Shown one piece after another: positions 1 through 10,054 of a stretch of DNA of 64,000 nucleotides. How positions within the stretch are numbered: the first letter of the stretch is position 1; each line of letters begins with the position of its first letter. Under the pieces are notes generated by a model that worked only from the letters and a program-made list of their open reading frames with translations, searched no databases and was not told the DNA's origin. Made by a program: the position numbers and the translations under genes. The DNA is from Heligmosomoides polygyrus polygyrus (lineage: Eukaryota; Nematoda; Chromadorea; Rhabditida; Heligmosomidae), in contig OX377204.1 in the NCBI GenBank assembly GCA_947396885.1, forward strand, positions 53,741,139 through 53,805,138, in the 5' to 3' direction.

Positions 1-20
1 TTCGAATCCTGCTCGCTGCG
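1..20 (+). tRNA. tRNA-Ser, 3' fragment cut by window edge
   Basis: These are the last 20 nt of a gene: T loop, 3' half of the T stem, 3' acceptor strand and G73, followed by the usual AATCG and TTTT. The anticodon lies outside the window. The matching higher-order copy at 3444 belongs to the gene at 3382 (AGA), but that does not prove the identity here. Confidence 0.9.
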
Positions 21-159
21 AATCGTTTTGCAATGTTCCGTGATGCGCAGATTGGGGGAAATGGGAGCTAGCGGGTACACGTACGCGCTGGTCCGCTAGG
101 AGATGAAGTTCTTCGTGGACGCAATGGGCTTGATGCTCGATGCCTGTTGACGGTGCTAT

Positions 160-241
160 GCAGCGATGTCCGAGTGGTTAAGGAGATTGACTAGAAATCA
201 ATTGGGCTCTGCCCGCGCAGGTTCGAATCCTGCTCGATGCG
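160..241 (+). tRNA. tRNA-Ser(AGA) with A69 acceptor mismatch
   Basis: The 3' acceptor strand reads TCGATGC, so G4 faces A69. The rest of the fold and the Pol III signals are intact. The same change is at 3603, exactly 3443 bp away, because both lie in the same higher-order repeat. One mismatch may be tolerated but should destabilise the tRNA. Confidence 0.85.
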
Positions 242-598
242 AATCGTTTTGCAATGTTCCGTGATGCGCAGATTGGGGGGATGGGAGCTAGCGAGTACAC
301 GTACGCGGTGGTCCGCTAGGAGATGAAGTTCTTCGTGGACACAATGGGCTCCATGCCTGTCGGCGGTGCTATGCAGCGATGTCCGAGTGGTTAAGGAGAT
401 TGACTAGAAATCAATTGGGCTCTGCCCGCGCAGGTTCGAATTCTGCTCGCTGCGAATCGTTTTGCAATGTTCCGTGATGCGCAGATTGGGGGATGGGAGC
501 TAGCGGGTACACGTACGCGCTGGTCCGCTAGGAGATGAAGTTCTTCGTGGACGCAATGGGCTTGATGCTGGATGCCTGTCGACGGTGCTATGCAGCGA

Positions 599-609
599 TG
601 TCCGAGTGG
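599..609 (+). promoter_or_regulatory. Pol III A box (example)
   Basis: TGTCCGAGTGG spans tRNA positions 8-19 and matches the eukaryotic tRNA A box, except for T at position 10, which is compensated by A25. It lies at start+7 to start+17 in every gene. Copies that alter it are 5537 (C10), 7470 (T19), 55062 (G12) and the T9 group starting at 37200. Confidence 0.85.
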
Positions 610-651
610 TTAAGGAGATTGACTAGAAATCAATTGGGCTCTGCCCGCGCA

Positions 652-662
652 GGTTCGAATCC
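652..662 (+). promoter_or_regulatory. Pol III B box (example)
   Basis: GGTTCGAATCC is a perfect match to the TFIIIC-binding B box consensus GGTTCGANTCC. It lies at start+60 to start+70 in each gene. It is altered at 373 and 3816 (T61), 21231 (G56), 23601 and 27930 (T62), 54424 (A52), 56993 (A52 and A53) and 62808 (A61). Confidence 0.9.
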
Positions 663-673
663 TGCTCGCTGCG

Positions 674-804
674 AATCGTTTTGCAATGTTCCGTGATGCG
701 CAGATTGGGGGGATGGGAGCTAGCGAGTACACGTACGCGGTGGTCCGCTAGGAGATGAAGTTCTTCGTGGACGCAATGGGCTCCATGCCTGTCGGCGGTG
801 CTAT
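674..804 (+). repeat. Short spacer type, 131 nt (example)
   Basis: This is the spacer of the 212-213 bp unit. In order it holds AATCG, the TTTT terminator, a G-run (G5 or G6) inside ATTGGGGGGATGGG, the palindrome GCTAGC, the palindrome CGTACG, and an upstream flank with CTCCATGCCTG ending in GGTGCTAT just before the next gene. I see no TATA box and no plant-type CAA start motif directly upstream of the gene. Subtypes differ after CGTACGC: GGTGGTCC, GCTGGTCC, ACTGGTCC or GGTGATCC. Confidence 0.85.
679..682 (+). terminator. Pol III TTTT terminator (example)
   Basis: A run of exactly four T begins 6 nt after G73 (start+87 to start+90) and is present in every unit except the one at 46389. The context is mostly TTTTGCAATG; variants are TTTTCC (for example after 18858 and 19290), TTTTGTAA (after 21011, 21663, 24040) and TTTTATAA (after 21882). 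Four T is the minimum efficient signal for vertebrate-type Pol III and is weak for budding yeast Pol III. Confidence 0.88.
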
Positions 805-886
805 GCAGCGATGTCCGAGTGGTTAAGGAGATTGACTCGAAATCAATTGGGCTCTGCCCGCGCAGGTTCGAATCCTGCTCGCTGCG
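805..886 (+). tRNA. tRNA-Ser(CGA), canonical reference copy
   Basis: Reference for the CGA family. It matches the AGA reference except that the anticodon loop is CTCGAAA: A34 is replaced by C34, giving anticodon CGA at 838-840, which reads only UCG. All stems, the serine variable arm and G73 are intact and there is no intron. Serine identity lies mainly in the variable arm and G73 rather than the anticodon, so the wobble change should not affect charging. It follows a short spacer, as nearly all CGA copies do; 18638 and 56137 are exceptions that follow the long spacer. Confidence 0.96.
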
Positions 887-1024
887 AATCGTTTTGCAAT
901 GTTCCGTGATGCGCAGATTGGGGGGATGGGAGCTAGCGAGTACACGCACGCGCTGGTCCGCTAAGAGATGAAGTTCTTCGTGGACGCAATGGGCTTGATG
1001 CTCGATGCCTGTCGACGGTGCTAT
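887..1024 (+). repeat. Long spacer type, 138 nt (example)
   Basis: This matches the short spacer except that CTCCATGCCTGTCGG is replaced by the 7-nt longer CTTGATGCTCGATGCCTG block, giving the 219-220 bp unit. The extra bases look like a local duplication of GATGC. Most genes after long spacers are AGA. Hybrids such as the flank before 11338 and 13479 combine the short block with the GACGG end of the long type, a sign of recombination inside the spacer. Confidence 0.8.
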
Positions 1025-3381
1025 GCAGCGATGTCCGAGTGGTTAAGGAGATTGACTAGAAATCAATTGGGCTCTGCCCGCGCAGGTTCGAATCCTGCTC
1101 GCTGCGAATCGTTTTGCAATGTTCCGTGATGCGCAGATTGGGGGATGGGAGCTAGCGAGTACACGTACGCGGTGGTCCGCTAGGAGATGAAGTTCTTCGT
1201 GGACGCAATGGGCTCCATGCCTGTCGGCGGTGCTATGCAGCGATGTCCGAGTGGTTAAGGAGATTGACTCGAAATCAATTGGGCTCTGCCCGCGCAGGTT
1301 CGAATCCTGCTCGCTGCGAATCGTTTTGCAATGTTCCGTGATGCGCAGATTGGGGGATGGGAGCTAGCGAGTACACGTACGCGGTGGTCCGCTAGGAGAT
1401 GAAGTTCTTCGTGGACGCAATGGGCTCCATGCCTGTCGGCGGTGCTATGCAGCGATGTCCGAGTGGTTAAGGAGATTGACTAGAAATCAATTGGGCTCTG
1501 CCCGCGCAGGTTCGAATCCTGCTCGCTGCGAATCGTTTTGCAATGTTCCGTGATGCGCAGATTGGGGGATGGGAGCTAGCGAGTACACGTACGCGCTGGT
1601 CCGCTAGGAGATGAAGTTCTTCGTGGACGCAATGGGCTCCATGCCTGTCGGCGGTGCCATGCAGCGATGTCCGAGTGGTTAAGGAGATTGACTAGAAATC
1701 AATTGCGCTCTGCCCGCGCAGGTTCGAATCCTGCTCGCTGCGAATCGTTTTGCAATGTTCCGTGATGCGCAGATTGGGGGATGGGAGCTAGCGAGTACAC
1801 GTACGCGGTGGTCCGCTAGGAGATGAAGTTCTTCGTGGACGCAATGGGCTCCATGCCTGTCGGCGGTGCTATGCAGCGATGTCCGAGTGGTTAAGGAGAT
1901 TGACTAGAAATCAATTGGGCTCTGCCCGCGCAGGTTCGAATCCTGCTCGCTGCGAATCGTTTTGCAATGTTCCGTGATGCGCAGATTGGGGGGATGGGAG
2001 CTAGCGAGTACACGTACGCGCTGGTCCGCTAGGAGATGAAGTTCTCCGTGGACGCAATGGGCTCCATGCCTGTCGGCGGTGCTATGCAGCGATGTCCGAG
2101 TGGTTAAGGAGATTGACTAGAAATCAATTGGGCTCTGCCCGCGCAGGTTCGAATCCTGCTCGCTGCGAATCGTTTTGCAATGTTCCGTGATGCGCAGATT
2201 GGGGGGATGGGAGCTAGCGAGTACACGTACGCGCTGGTCCGCTAGGAGATGAAGTTCTTCGTGGACGCAATGGGCTTGATGCTCGATGCCTGTCGACGGT
2301 GCTATGCAGCGATGTCCGAGTGGTTAAGGAGATTGACTAGAAATCAATTGGGCTCTGCCCGCGCAGGTTCGAATCCTGCTCGCTGCGAATCGTTTTGCAA
2401 TGTTCCGTGATGCGCAGATTGGGGGGATGGGAGCTAGCGAGTACACGTACGCGCTGGTCCGCTAGGAGATGAAGTTCTTCGTGGACGCAATGGGCTCCAT
2501 GCCTGTCGGCGGTGCCATGCAGCGATGTCCGAGTGGTTAAGGAGATTGACTAGAAATCAATTGGGCTCTGCCCGCGCAGGTTCGAATCCTGCTCGCTGCG
2601 AATCGTTTTGCAATGTTCCGTGATGCGCAGATTGGGGGATGGGAGCTAGCGGGTACACGTACGCGCTGGTCCGCTAGGAGATGAAGTTCTTCGTGGACGC
2701 AATGGGCTTGATGCTGGATGCCTGTCGACGGTGCTATGCAGCGATGTCCGAGTGGTTAAGGAGATTGACTAGAAATCAATTGGGCTCTGCCCGCGCAGGT
2801 TCGAATCCTGCTCGCTGCGAATCGTTTTGCAATGTTCCGTGATGCGCAGATTGGGGGGATGGGAGCTAGCGAGTACACGTACGCGCTGGTCCGCTAGGAG
2901 ATGAAGTTCTTCGTGGACGCAATGGGCTTGATGCTCGATGCCTGTCGACGGTGCTATGCAGCGATGTCCGAGTGGTTAAGGAGATTGACTAGAAATCAAT
3001 TGGGCTCTGCCCGCGCAGGTTCGAATCCTGCTCGCTGCGAATCGTTTTGCAATGTTCCGTGATGCGCAGATTGGGGGATGGGAGCTAGCGAGTACACGTA
3101 CGCGCTGGTCCGCTAGGAGATGAAGTTCTTCGTGGACGCAATGGGCTCCATGCCTGTCGGCGGTGCTATGCAGCGATGTCCGAGTGGTTAAGGAGATTGA
3201 CTCGAAATCAATTGGGCTCTGCCCGCGCAGGTTCGAATCCTGCTCGCTGCGAATCGTTTTGCAATGTTCCGTGATGATCAGATTGGGGGATGGGAGCTAG
3301 CGAGTACACGTACGCGGTGGTCCGCTAGGAGATGAAGTTCTTCGTGGACGCAATGGGCTCCATGCCTGTCGGCGGTGCTAT

Positions 3382-3463
3382 GCAGCGATGTCCGAGTGGT
3401 TAAGGAGATCGACTAGAAATCAATTGCGCTCTGCCCGCGCAGGTTCGAATCCTGCTCGCTGCG
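3382..3463 (+). tRNA. tRNA-Ser(AGA) double-hit lineage, likely impaired
   Basis: This is the first of eight copies (3382, 4892, 5749, 6825, 8115, 8759, 9835, 12408) with two linked changes. The anticodon stem reads ATCGA against TCAAT, leaving C29 facing A41. The variable arm reads GCGC instead of GGGC, leaving a C-C mismatch and letting GCGC pair with the GCGC just before the T stem. Both changes hit structures needed for a serine tRNA, though promoters and terminator are intact. 1661 has only the variable-arm change and 15832 only the stem change, so the two arose or recombined separately. Confidence 0.85.
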
Positions 3464-4787
3464 AATCGTTTTGCAATGTTCCGTGATGCGCAGATTGGGG
3501 GAAATGGGAGCTAGCGGGTACACGTACGCGCTGGTCCGCTAGGAGATGAAGTTCTTCGTGGACGCAATGGGCTTGATGCTCGATGCCTGTTGACGGTGCT
3601 ATGCAGCGATGTCCGAGTGGTTAAGGAGATTGACTAGAAATCAATTGGGCTCTGCCCGCGCAGGTTCGAATCCTGCTCGATGCGAATCGTTTTGCAATGT
3701 TCCGTGATGCGCAGATTGGGGGGATGGGAGCTAGCGAGTACACGTACGCGGTGGTCCGCTAGGAGATGAAGTTCTTCGTGGACACAATGGGCTCCATGCC
3801 TGTCGGCGGTGCTATGCAGCGATGTCCGAGTGGTTAAGGAGATTGACTAGAAATCAATTGGGCTCTGCCCGCGCAGGTTCGAATTCTGCTCGCTGCGAAT
3901 CGTTTTGCAATGTTCCGTGATGCGCAGATTGGGGGATGGGAGCTAGCGGGTACACGTACGCGCTGGTCCGCTAGGAGATGAAGTTCTTCGTGGACGCAAT
4001 GGGCTTGATGCTCGATGCCTGTCGACGGTGCTATGCAGCGATGTCCGAGTGGTTAAGGAGATTGACTAGAAATCAATTGGGCTCTGCCCGCGCAGGTTCG
4101 AATCCTGCTCGCTGCGAATCGTTTTGCAATGTTCCGTGATGCGCAGATTGGGGGGATGGGAGCTAGCGAGTACACGTACGCGGTGGTCCGCTAGGAGATG
4201 AAGTTCTTCGTGGACGCAATGGGCTCCATGCCTGTCGGCGGTGCTATGCAGCGATGTCCGAGTGGTTAAGGAGATTGACTCGAAATCAATTGGGCTCTGC
4301 CCGCGCAGGTTCGAATCCTGCTCGCTGCGAATCGTTTTGCAATGTTCCGTGATGCGCAGATTGGGGGGATGGGAGCTAGCGAGTACACGCACGCGCTGGT
4401 CCGCTAAGAGATGAAGTTCTTCGTGGACGCAATGGGCTTGATGCTCGATGCCTGTCGACGGTGCTATGCAGCGATGTCCGAGTGGTTAAGGAGATTGACT
4501 AGAAATCAATTGGGCTCTGCCCGCGCAGGTTCGAATCCTGCTCGCTGCGAATCGTTTTGCAATGTTCCGTGATGCGCAGATTGGGGGATGGGAGCTAGCG
4601 AGTACACGTACGCGGTGGTCCGCTAGGAGATGAAGTTCTTCGTGGACGCAATGGGCTCCATGCCTGTCGGCGGTGCTATGCAGCGATGTCCGAGTGGTTA
4701 AGGAGATTGACTCGAAATCAATTGGGCTCTGCCCGCGCAGGTTCGAATCCTGCTCGCTGCGAATCGTTTTGCAATGTTCCGTGATGC
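3444..4787. repeat. Higher-order repeat A, copy 2
   Basis: Right-hand copy of the block at 1-1344, holding six complete genes (3603-4680) in the order AGA, AGA, AGA, CGA, AGA, CGA. It ends just before the double-hit gene at 4892. Confidence 0.85.
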
Positions 4788-5536
4788 TCAGATTGGGGGA
4801 TGGGAGCTAGCGAGTACACGTACGCGGTGGTCCGCTAGGAGATGAAGTTCTTCGTGGACGCAATGGGCTCCATGCCTGTCGGCGGTGCTATGCAGCGATG
4901 TCCGAGTGGTTAAGGAGATCGACTAGAAATCAATTGCGCTCTGCCCGCGCAGGTTCGAATCCTGCTCGCTGCGAATCGTTTTGCAATGTTCCGTGATGCG
5001 CAGATTGGGGGGATGAGAGCTAGCGAGTACACGTACGCGCTGGTCCGCTAGGAGATGAAGTTCTTCGTGGACGCAATGGGCTTGATGCTCGATGCCTGTC
5101 GACGGTGCTATGCAGCGATGTCCGAGTGGTTAAGGAGATTGACTAGAAATCAATTGGGCTCTGCCCGCGCAGGTTCGAATCCTGCTCGCTGCGAATCGTT
5201 TTGCAATGTTCCGTGATGCGCAGATTGGGGGATGGGAGCTAGCGAGTACACGTACGCGGTGGTCCGCTAGGAGATGAAGTTCTTCGTGGACGCAATGGGC
5301 TCCATGCCTGTCGGCGGTGCTATGCAGCGATGTCCGAGTGGTTAAGGAGATTGACTAGAAATCAATTGGGCTCTGCCCGCGCAGGTTCGAATCCTGCTCG
5401 CTGCGAATCGTTTTGCAATGTTCCGTGATGCGCAGATTGGGGGGATGGGAGCTAGCGAGTACACGTACGCGCTGGTCCGCTAGGAGATGAAGTTCTTCGT
5501 GGACGCAATGGGCTCCATGCCTGTCGGCGGTGCCAT

Positions 5537-5618
5537 GCAGCGATGCCCGAGTGGTTAAGGAGATTGACTAGAAATCAATTGGGCTCTGCCCGCGCAGGTT
5601 CGAATCCTGCTCGCTGCG
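5537..5618 (+). tRNA. tRNA-Ser(AGA) with C10 D-stem change
   Basis: The D stem starts CCC instead of TCC, so C10 faces A25 and the A box is altered at the same base. This is the only copy with the change. G10-C25 is the usual eukaryotic pair here; the array otherwise uses T10-A25, so a single change at one partner breaks the pair. Confidence 0.8.
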
Positions 5619-6612
5619 AATCGTTTTGCAATGTTCCGTGATGCTCAGATTGGGGGATGGGAGCTAGCGAGTACACGTACGCGGTGGTCCGCTAGGAGAT
5701 GAAGTTCTTCGTGGACGCAATGGGCTCCATGCCTGTCGGCGGTGCTATGCAGCGATGTCCGAGTGGTTAAGGAGATCGACTAGAAATCAATTGCGCTCTG
5801 CCCGCGCAGGTTCGAATCCTGCTCGCTGCGAATCGTTTTGCAATGTTCCGTGATGCGCAGATTGGGGGATGGGAGCTAGCGGGTACACGTACGCGCTGGT
5901 CCGCTAGGAGATGAAGTTCTTCGTGGACGCAATGGGCTTGATGCTCGATGCCTGTTGACGGTGCTATGCAGCGATGTCCGAGTGGTTAAGGAGATTGACT
6001 AGAAATCAATTGGGCTCTGCCCGCGCAGGTTCGAATCCTGCTCGCTGCGAATCGTTTTGCAATGTTCCGTGATGCGCAGATTGGGGGGATGGGAGCTAGC
6101 GAGTACACGTACGCTGTGGTCCGCTAGGAGATGAAGTTCTTCGTGGACGCAATGGGCTCCATGCCTGTCGGCGGTGCTATGCAGCGATGTCCGAGTGGTT
6201 AAGGAGATTGACTCGAAATCAATTGGGCTCTGCCCGCGCAGGTTCGAATCCTGCTCGCTGCGAATCGTTTTGCAATGTTCCGTGATGCGCAGATTGGGGG
6301 GATGGGAGCTAGCGAGTACACGCACGCGCTGGTCCGCTAAGAGATGAAGTTCTTCGTGGACGCAATGGGCTTGATGCTCGATGCCTGTCGACGGTGCTAT
6401 GCAGCGATGTCCGAGTGGTTAAGGAGATTGACTAGAAATCAATTGGGCTCTGCCCGCGCAGGTTCGAATCCTGCTCGCTGCGAATCGTTTTGCAATGTTC
6501 CGTGATGCGCAGATTGGGGGATGGGAGCTAGCGAGTACACGTACGCGGTGGTCCGCTAGGAGATGAAGTTCTTCGTGGACGCAATGGGCTCCATGCCTGT
6601 CGGCGGTGCTAT

Positions 6613-6694
6613 GCAGCGATGTCCGAGTGGTTAAGGAGACGGACTCGAAATCAATTGGGCTCTGCCCGCGCAGGTTCGAATCCTGCTCGCTGCG
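6613..6694 (+). tRNA. tRNA-Ser(CGA) double-mismatch lineage
   Basis: The 5' anticodon stem is ACGGA against TCAAT: C28 faces A42 and G29 faces A41, leaving only three good pairs. Five copies share this: 6613, 7903, 8547, 9623, 11126. The first four lie directly before a double-hit AGA copy, so the two travel as a two-gene module of about 425 bp. The anticodon loop CTCGAAA is intact. Likely a poorly functional tRNA. Confidence 0.83.
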
Positions 6695-7469
6695 AATCGT
6701 TTTGCAATGTTCCGTGATGCTCAGATTGGGGGATGGGAGCTAGCGAGTACACGTACGCGGTGGTCCGCTAGGAGATGAAGTTCTTCGTGGACGCAATGGG
6801 CTCCATGCCTGTCGGCGGTGCTATGCAGCGATGTCCGAGTGGTTAAGGAGATCGACTAGAAATCAATTGCGCTCTGCCCGCGCAGGTTCGAATCCTGCTC
6901 GCTGCGAATCGTTTTGCAATGTTCCGTGATGCGCAGATTGGGGGGATGGGAGCTAGCGAGTACACGTACGCGCTGGTCCGCTAGGAGATGAAGTTCTTCG
7001 TGGACGCAATGGGCTTGATGCTCGATGCCTGTCGACAGTGCTATGCAGCGATGTCCGAGTGGTTAAGGAGATTGACTAGAAATCAATTGGGCTCTGCCCG
7101 CGCAGGTTCGAATCCTGCTCGCTGCGAATCGTTTTGCAATGTTCCGTGATGCGCAGATTGGGGGATGGGAGCTAGCGAGTACACGTACGCGGTGGTCCGC
7201 TAGGAGATGAAGTTCTTCGTGGACGCAATGGGCTCCATGCCTGTCGGCGGTGCTATGCAGCGATGTCCGAGTGGTTAAGGAGATTGACTAGAAATCAATT
7301 GGGCTCTGCCCGCGCAGGTTCGAATCCTGCTCGCTGCGAATCGTTTTGCAATGTTCCGTGATGCGCAGATTGGGGGGATGGGAGCTAGCGAGTACACGTA
7401 CGCGCTGGTCCGCTAGGAGATGAAGTTCTCCGTGGACGCAATGGGCTCCATGCCTGTCGGCGGTGCTAT

Positions 7470-7551
7470 GCAGCGATGTCCGAGTGTTTAAGGAGATTGA
7501 CTAGAAATCAATTGGGCTCTGCCCGCGCAGGTTCGAATCCTGCTCGCTGCG
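7470..7551 (+). tRNA. tRNA-Ser(AGA) lacking G19
   Basis: The D loop reads GAGTGTTTAA, so the second G of the invariant G18-G19 pair is T. G19 normally pairs with C56 to hold the D and T loops together, and it also lies in the A box. This copy is unique and a probable loss-of-function gene. Confidence 0.82.
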
Positions 7552-7689
7552 AATCGTTTTGCAATGTTCCGTGATGCGCAGATTGGGGGGATGGGAGCTA
7601 GCGAGTACACGTACGCGCTGGTCCGCTAGGAGATGAAGTTCTTCGTGGACGCAATGGGCTTGATGCTCGATGCCTGTCGACGGTGCTAT

Positions 7690-7771
7690 GCAGCGATGTC
7701 CGAGTGGTTAAGGAGATTGACAAGAAATCAATTGGGCTCTGCCCGCGCAGGTTCGAATCCTGCTCGCTGCG
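7690..7771 (+). tRNA. tRNA-Ser(AGA) with A33 in place of U33
   Basis: The anticodon loop is CAAGAAA, so the nearly universal U33 that forms the U-turn is A. Anticodon AGA itself is kept. The RNA could still be made and charged, since serine identity lies elsewhere, but ribosomal decoding should be poor. This is the only copy with this change. Confidence 0.83.
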
Positions 7772-10054
7772 AATCGTTTTGCAATGTTCCGTGATGCGCA
7801 GATTGGGGGGATGGGAGCTAGCGAGTACACGTACGCGGTGGTCCGCTAGGAGATGAAGTTCTTCGTGGACGCAATGGGCTCCATGCCTGTCGGCGGTGCT
7901 ATGCAGCGATGTCCGAGTGGTTAAGGAGACGGACTCGAAATCAATTGGGCTCTGCCCGCGCAGGTTCGAATCCTGCTCGCTGCGAATCGTTTTGCAATGT
8001 TCCGTGATGCTCAGATTGGGGGATGGGAGCTAGCGAGTACACGTACGCGGTGGTCCGCTAGGAGATGAAGTTCTTCGTGGACGCAATGGGCTCCATGCCT
8101 GTCGGCGGTGCTATGCAGCGATGTCCGAGTGGTTAAGGAGATCGACTAGAAATCAATTGCGCTCTGCCCGCGCAGGTTCGAATCCTGCTCGCTGCGAATC
8201 GTTTTGCAATGTTCCGTGATGCGCAGATTGGGGGGATGGGAGCTAGCGAGTACACGTACGCGCTGGTCCGCTAGGAGATGAAGTTCTTCGTGGACGCAAT
8301 GGGCTTGATGCTCGATGCCTGTCGACGGTGCTATGCAGCGATGTCCGAGTGGTTAAGGAGATTGACTAGAAATCAATTGGGCTCTGCCCGCGCAGGTTCG
8401 AATCCTGCTCGCTGCGAATCGTTTTGCAATGTTCCGTGATGCGCAGATTGGGGGATGGGAGCTAGCGAGTACACGTACGCGGTGGTCCGCTAGGAGATGA
8501 AGTTCTTCGTGGACGCAATGGGCTCCATGCCTGTCGGCGGTGCTATGCAGCGATGTCCGAGTGGTTAAGGAGACGGACTCGAAATCAATTGGGCTCTGCC
8601 CGCGCAGGTTCGAATCCTGCTCGCTGCGAATCGTTTTGCAATGTTCCGTGATGCTCAGATTGGGGGATGGGAGCTAGCGAGTACACGTACGCGGTGGTCC
8701 GCTAGGAGATGAAGTTCTTCGTGGACGCAATGGGCTCCATGCCTGTCGGCGGTGCTATGCAGCGATGTCCGAGTGGTTAAGGAGATCGACTAGAAATCAA
8801 TTGCGCTCTGCCCGCGCAGGTTCGAATCCTGCTCGCTGCGAATCGTTTTGCAATGTTCCGTGATGCGCAGATTGGGGGGATGGGAGCTAGCGAGTACACG
8901 TACGCGCTGGTCCGCTAGGAGATGAAGTTCTTCGTGGACGCAATGGGCTTGATGCTCGATGCCTGTCGACGGTGCTATGCAGCGATGTCCGAGTGGTTAA
9001 GGAGATTGACTAGAAATCAATTGGGCTCTGCCCGCGCAGGTTCGAATCCTGCTCGCTGCGAATCGTTTTGCAATGTTCCGTGATGCGCAGATTGGGGGAT
9101 GGGAGCTAGCGAGTACACGTACGCGGTGGTCCGCTAGGAGATGAAGTTCTTCGTGGACGCAATGGGCTCCATGCCTGTCGGCGGTGCTATGCAGCGATGT
9201 CCGAGTGGTTAAGGAGATTGACTCGAAATCAATTGGGCTCTGCCCGCGCAGGTTCGAATCCTGCTCGCTGCGAATCGTTTTGCAATGTTCCGTGATGCGC
9301 AGATTGGGGGGATGGGAGCTAGCGAGTACACCCACGCGCTGGTCCGCTAAGAGATGAAGTTCTTCGTGGACGCAATGGGCTTGATGCTCGATGCCTGTCG
9401 ACGGTGCTATGCAGCGATGTCCGAGTGGTTAAGGAGATTGACTAGAAATCAATTGGGCTCTGCCCGCGCAGGTTCGAATCCTGCTCGCTGCGAATCGTTT
9501 TGCAATGTTCCGTGATGCGCAGATTGGGGCATGGGAGCTAGCGAGTACACGTACGCGGTGGTCCGCTAGGAGATGAAGTTCTTCGTGGACGCAATGGGCT
9601 CCATGCCTGTCGGCGGTGCTATGCAGCGATGTCCGAGTGGTTAAGGAGACGGACTCGAAATCAATTGGGCTCTGCCCGCGCAGGTTCGAATCCTGCTCGC
9701 TGCGAATCGTTTTGCAATGTTCCGTGATGCTCAGATTGGGGGATGGGAGCTAGCGAGTACACGTACGCGGTGGTCCGCTAGGAGATGAAGTTCTTCGTGG
9801 ACGCAATGGGCTCCATGCCTGTCGGCGGTGCTATGCAGCGATGTCCGAGTGGTTAAGGAGATCGACTAGAAATCAATTGCGCTCTGCCCGCGCAGGTTCG
9901 AATCCTGCTCGCTGCGAATCGTTTTGCAATGTTCCGTGATGCGCAGATTGGGGGGATGGGAGCTAGCGAGTACACGTACGCGCTGGTCCGCTAGGAGATG
10001 AAGTTCTTCGTGGACGCAATGGGCTTGATGCTCGATGCCTGTCGACGGTGCTAT

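Larger units (their letters stand above)
592..673 (+). tRNA. tRNA-Ser(AGA), canonical reference copy
   Basis: Reference for the AGA family. Acceptor stem GCAGCGA pairs fully with TCGCTGC, followed by discriminator G73. The D stem is TCC/GGA, so its first pair is T10-A25 rather than the usual G10-C25. Anticodon stem ATTGA/TCAAT encloses loop CTAGAAA, with anticodon AGA at 625-627, T33 before it and A37 after. The 14-nt variable region forms a GGGC/TCT/GCCC hairpin, the class II serine identity feature. T stem GCAGG/CCTGC closes loop TTCGAAT. There is no intron and no encoded CCA. A34 is expected to be edited to inosine, reading UCU, UCC and UCA. By eye the fold is perfect, so the gene is probably functional. 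Confidence 0.97.
1..1344. repeat. Higher-order repeat A, copy 1 (offset 3443)
   Basis: Positions 1-1344 match 3444-4787 unit for unit, including rare A69 and T61 genes and the CGA positions. I noticed a single difference (G at 570, C at 4013). The match ends at 1345/4788, where GCGCAG becomes GCTCAG. Confidence 0.85.
160..4973 (+). tRNA. tRNA-Ser array segment 1 (23 genes)
   Basis: Gene starts, each 82 nt. AGA: 160, 373, 592, 1025, 1449, 1661, 1873, 2086, 2306, 2519, 2738, 2958, 3382, 3603, 3816, 4035, 4468, 4892. CGA: 805, 1237, 3170, 4248, 4680. Variants: 160 and 3603 carry A69, which mismatches G4; 373 and 3816 carry T61 (G-T pair in the T stem); 1661 has the variable-arm change; 3382 and 4892 have both anticodon-stem and variable-arm changes. 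The six genes at 160-1237 recur at 3603-4680. Confidence 0.96.
5112..9916 (+). tRNA. tRNA-Ser array segment 2 (23 genes)
   Basis: Gene starts, each 82 nt. AGA: 5112, 5324, 5537, 5749, 5968, 6401, 6825, 7045, 7257, 7470, 7690, 8115, 8335, 8759, 8979, 9411, 9835. CGA: 6181, 6613, 7903, 8547, 9191, 9623. This is the segment richest in damaged lineages: double-hit AGA copies at 5749, 6825, 8115, 8759 and 9835, four of which directly follow a double-mismatch CGA copy (6613, 7903, 8547, 9623). Single oddities are 5537 (C10), 7470 (T19) and 7690 (A33). Confidence 0.96.

Noticed and set aside
160..241. Intron or non-serine identity in some copies
   Set aside because: All copies I read have an uninterrupted 7-nt anticodon loop with AGA or CGA; I found no third anticodon.
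838..840. CGA anticodon as a sequencing error of AGA
   Set aside because: About 112 copies have it, tied to specific spacer types and duplicated blocks, so it is a real variant.
623..949. Antisense ORFs of about 108 codons (also at 4066, 5999, 13510, 17592) and up to 183 codons (19952-20503)
   Set aside because: They run backwards through tRNA genes and spacers, repeat the same motif for each tRNA crossed, and have no independent start signal. They follow unit length modulo three, not protein constraint.
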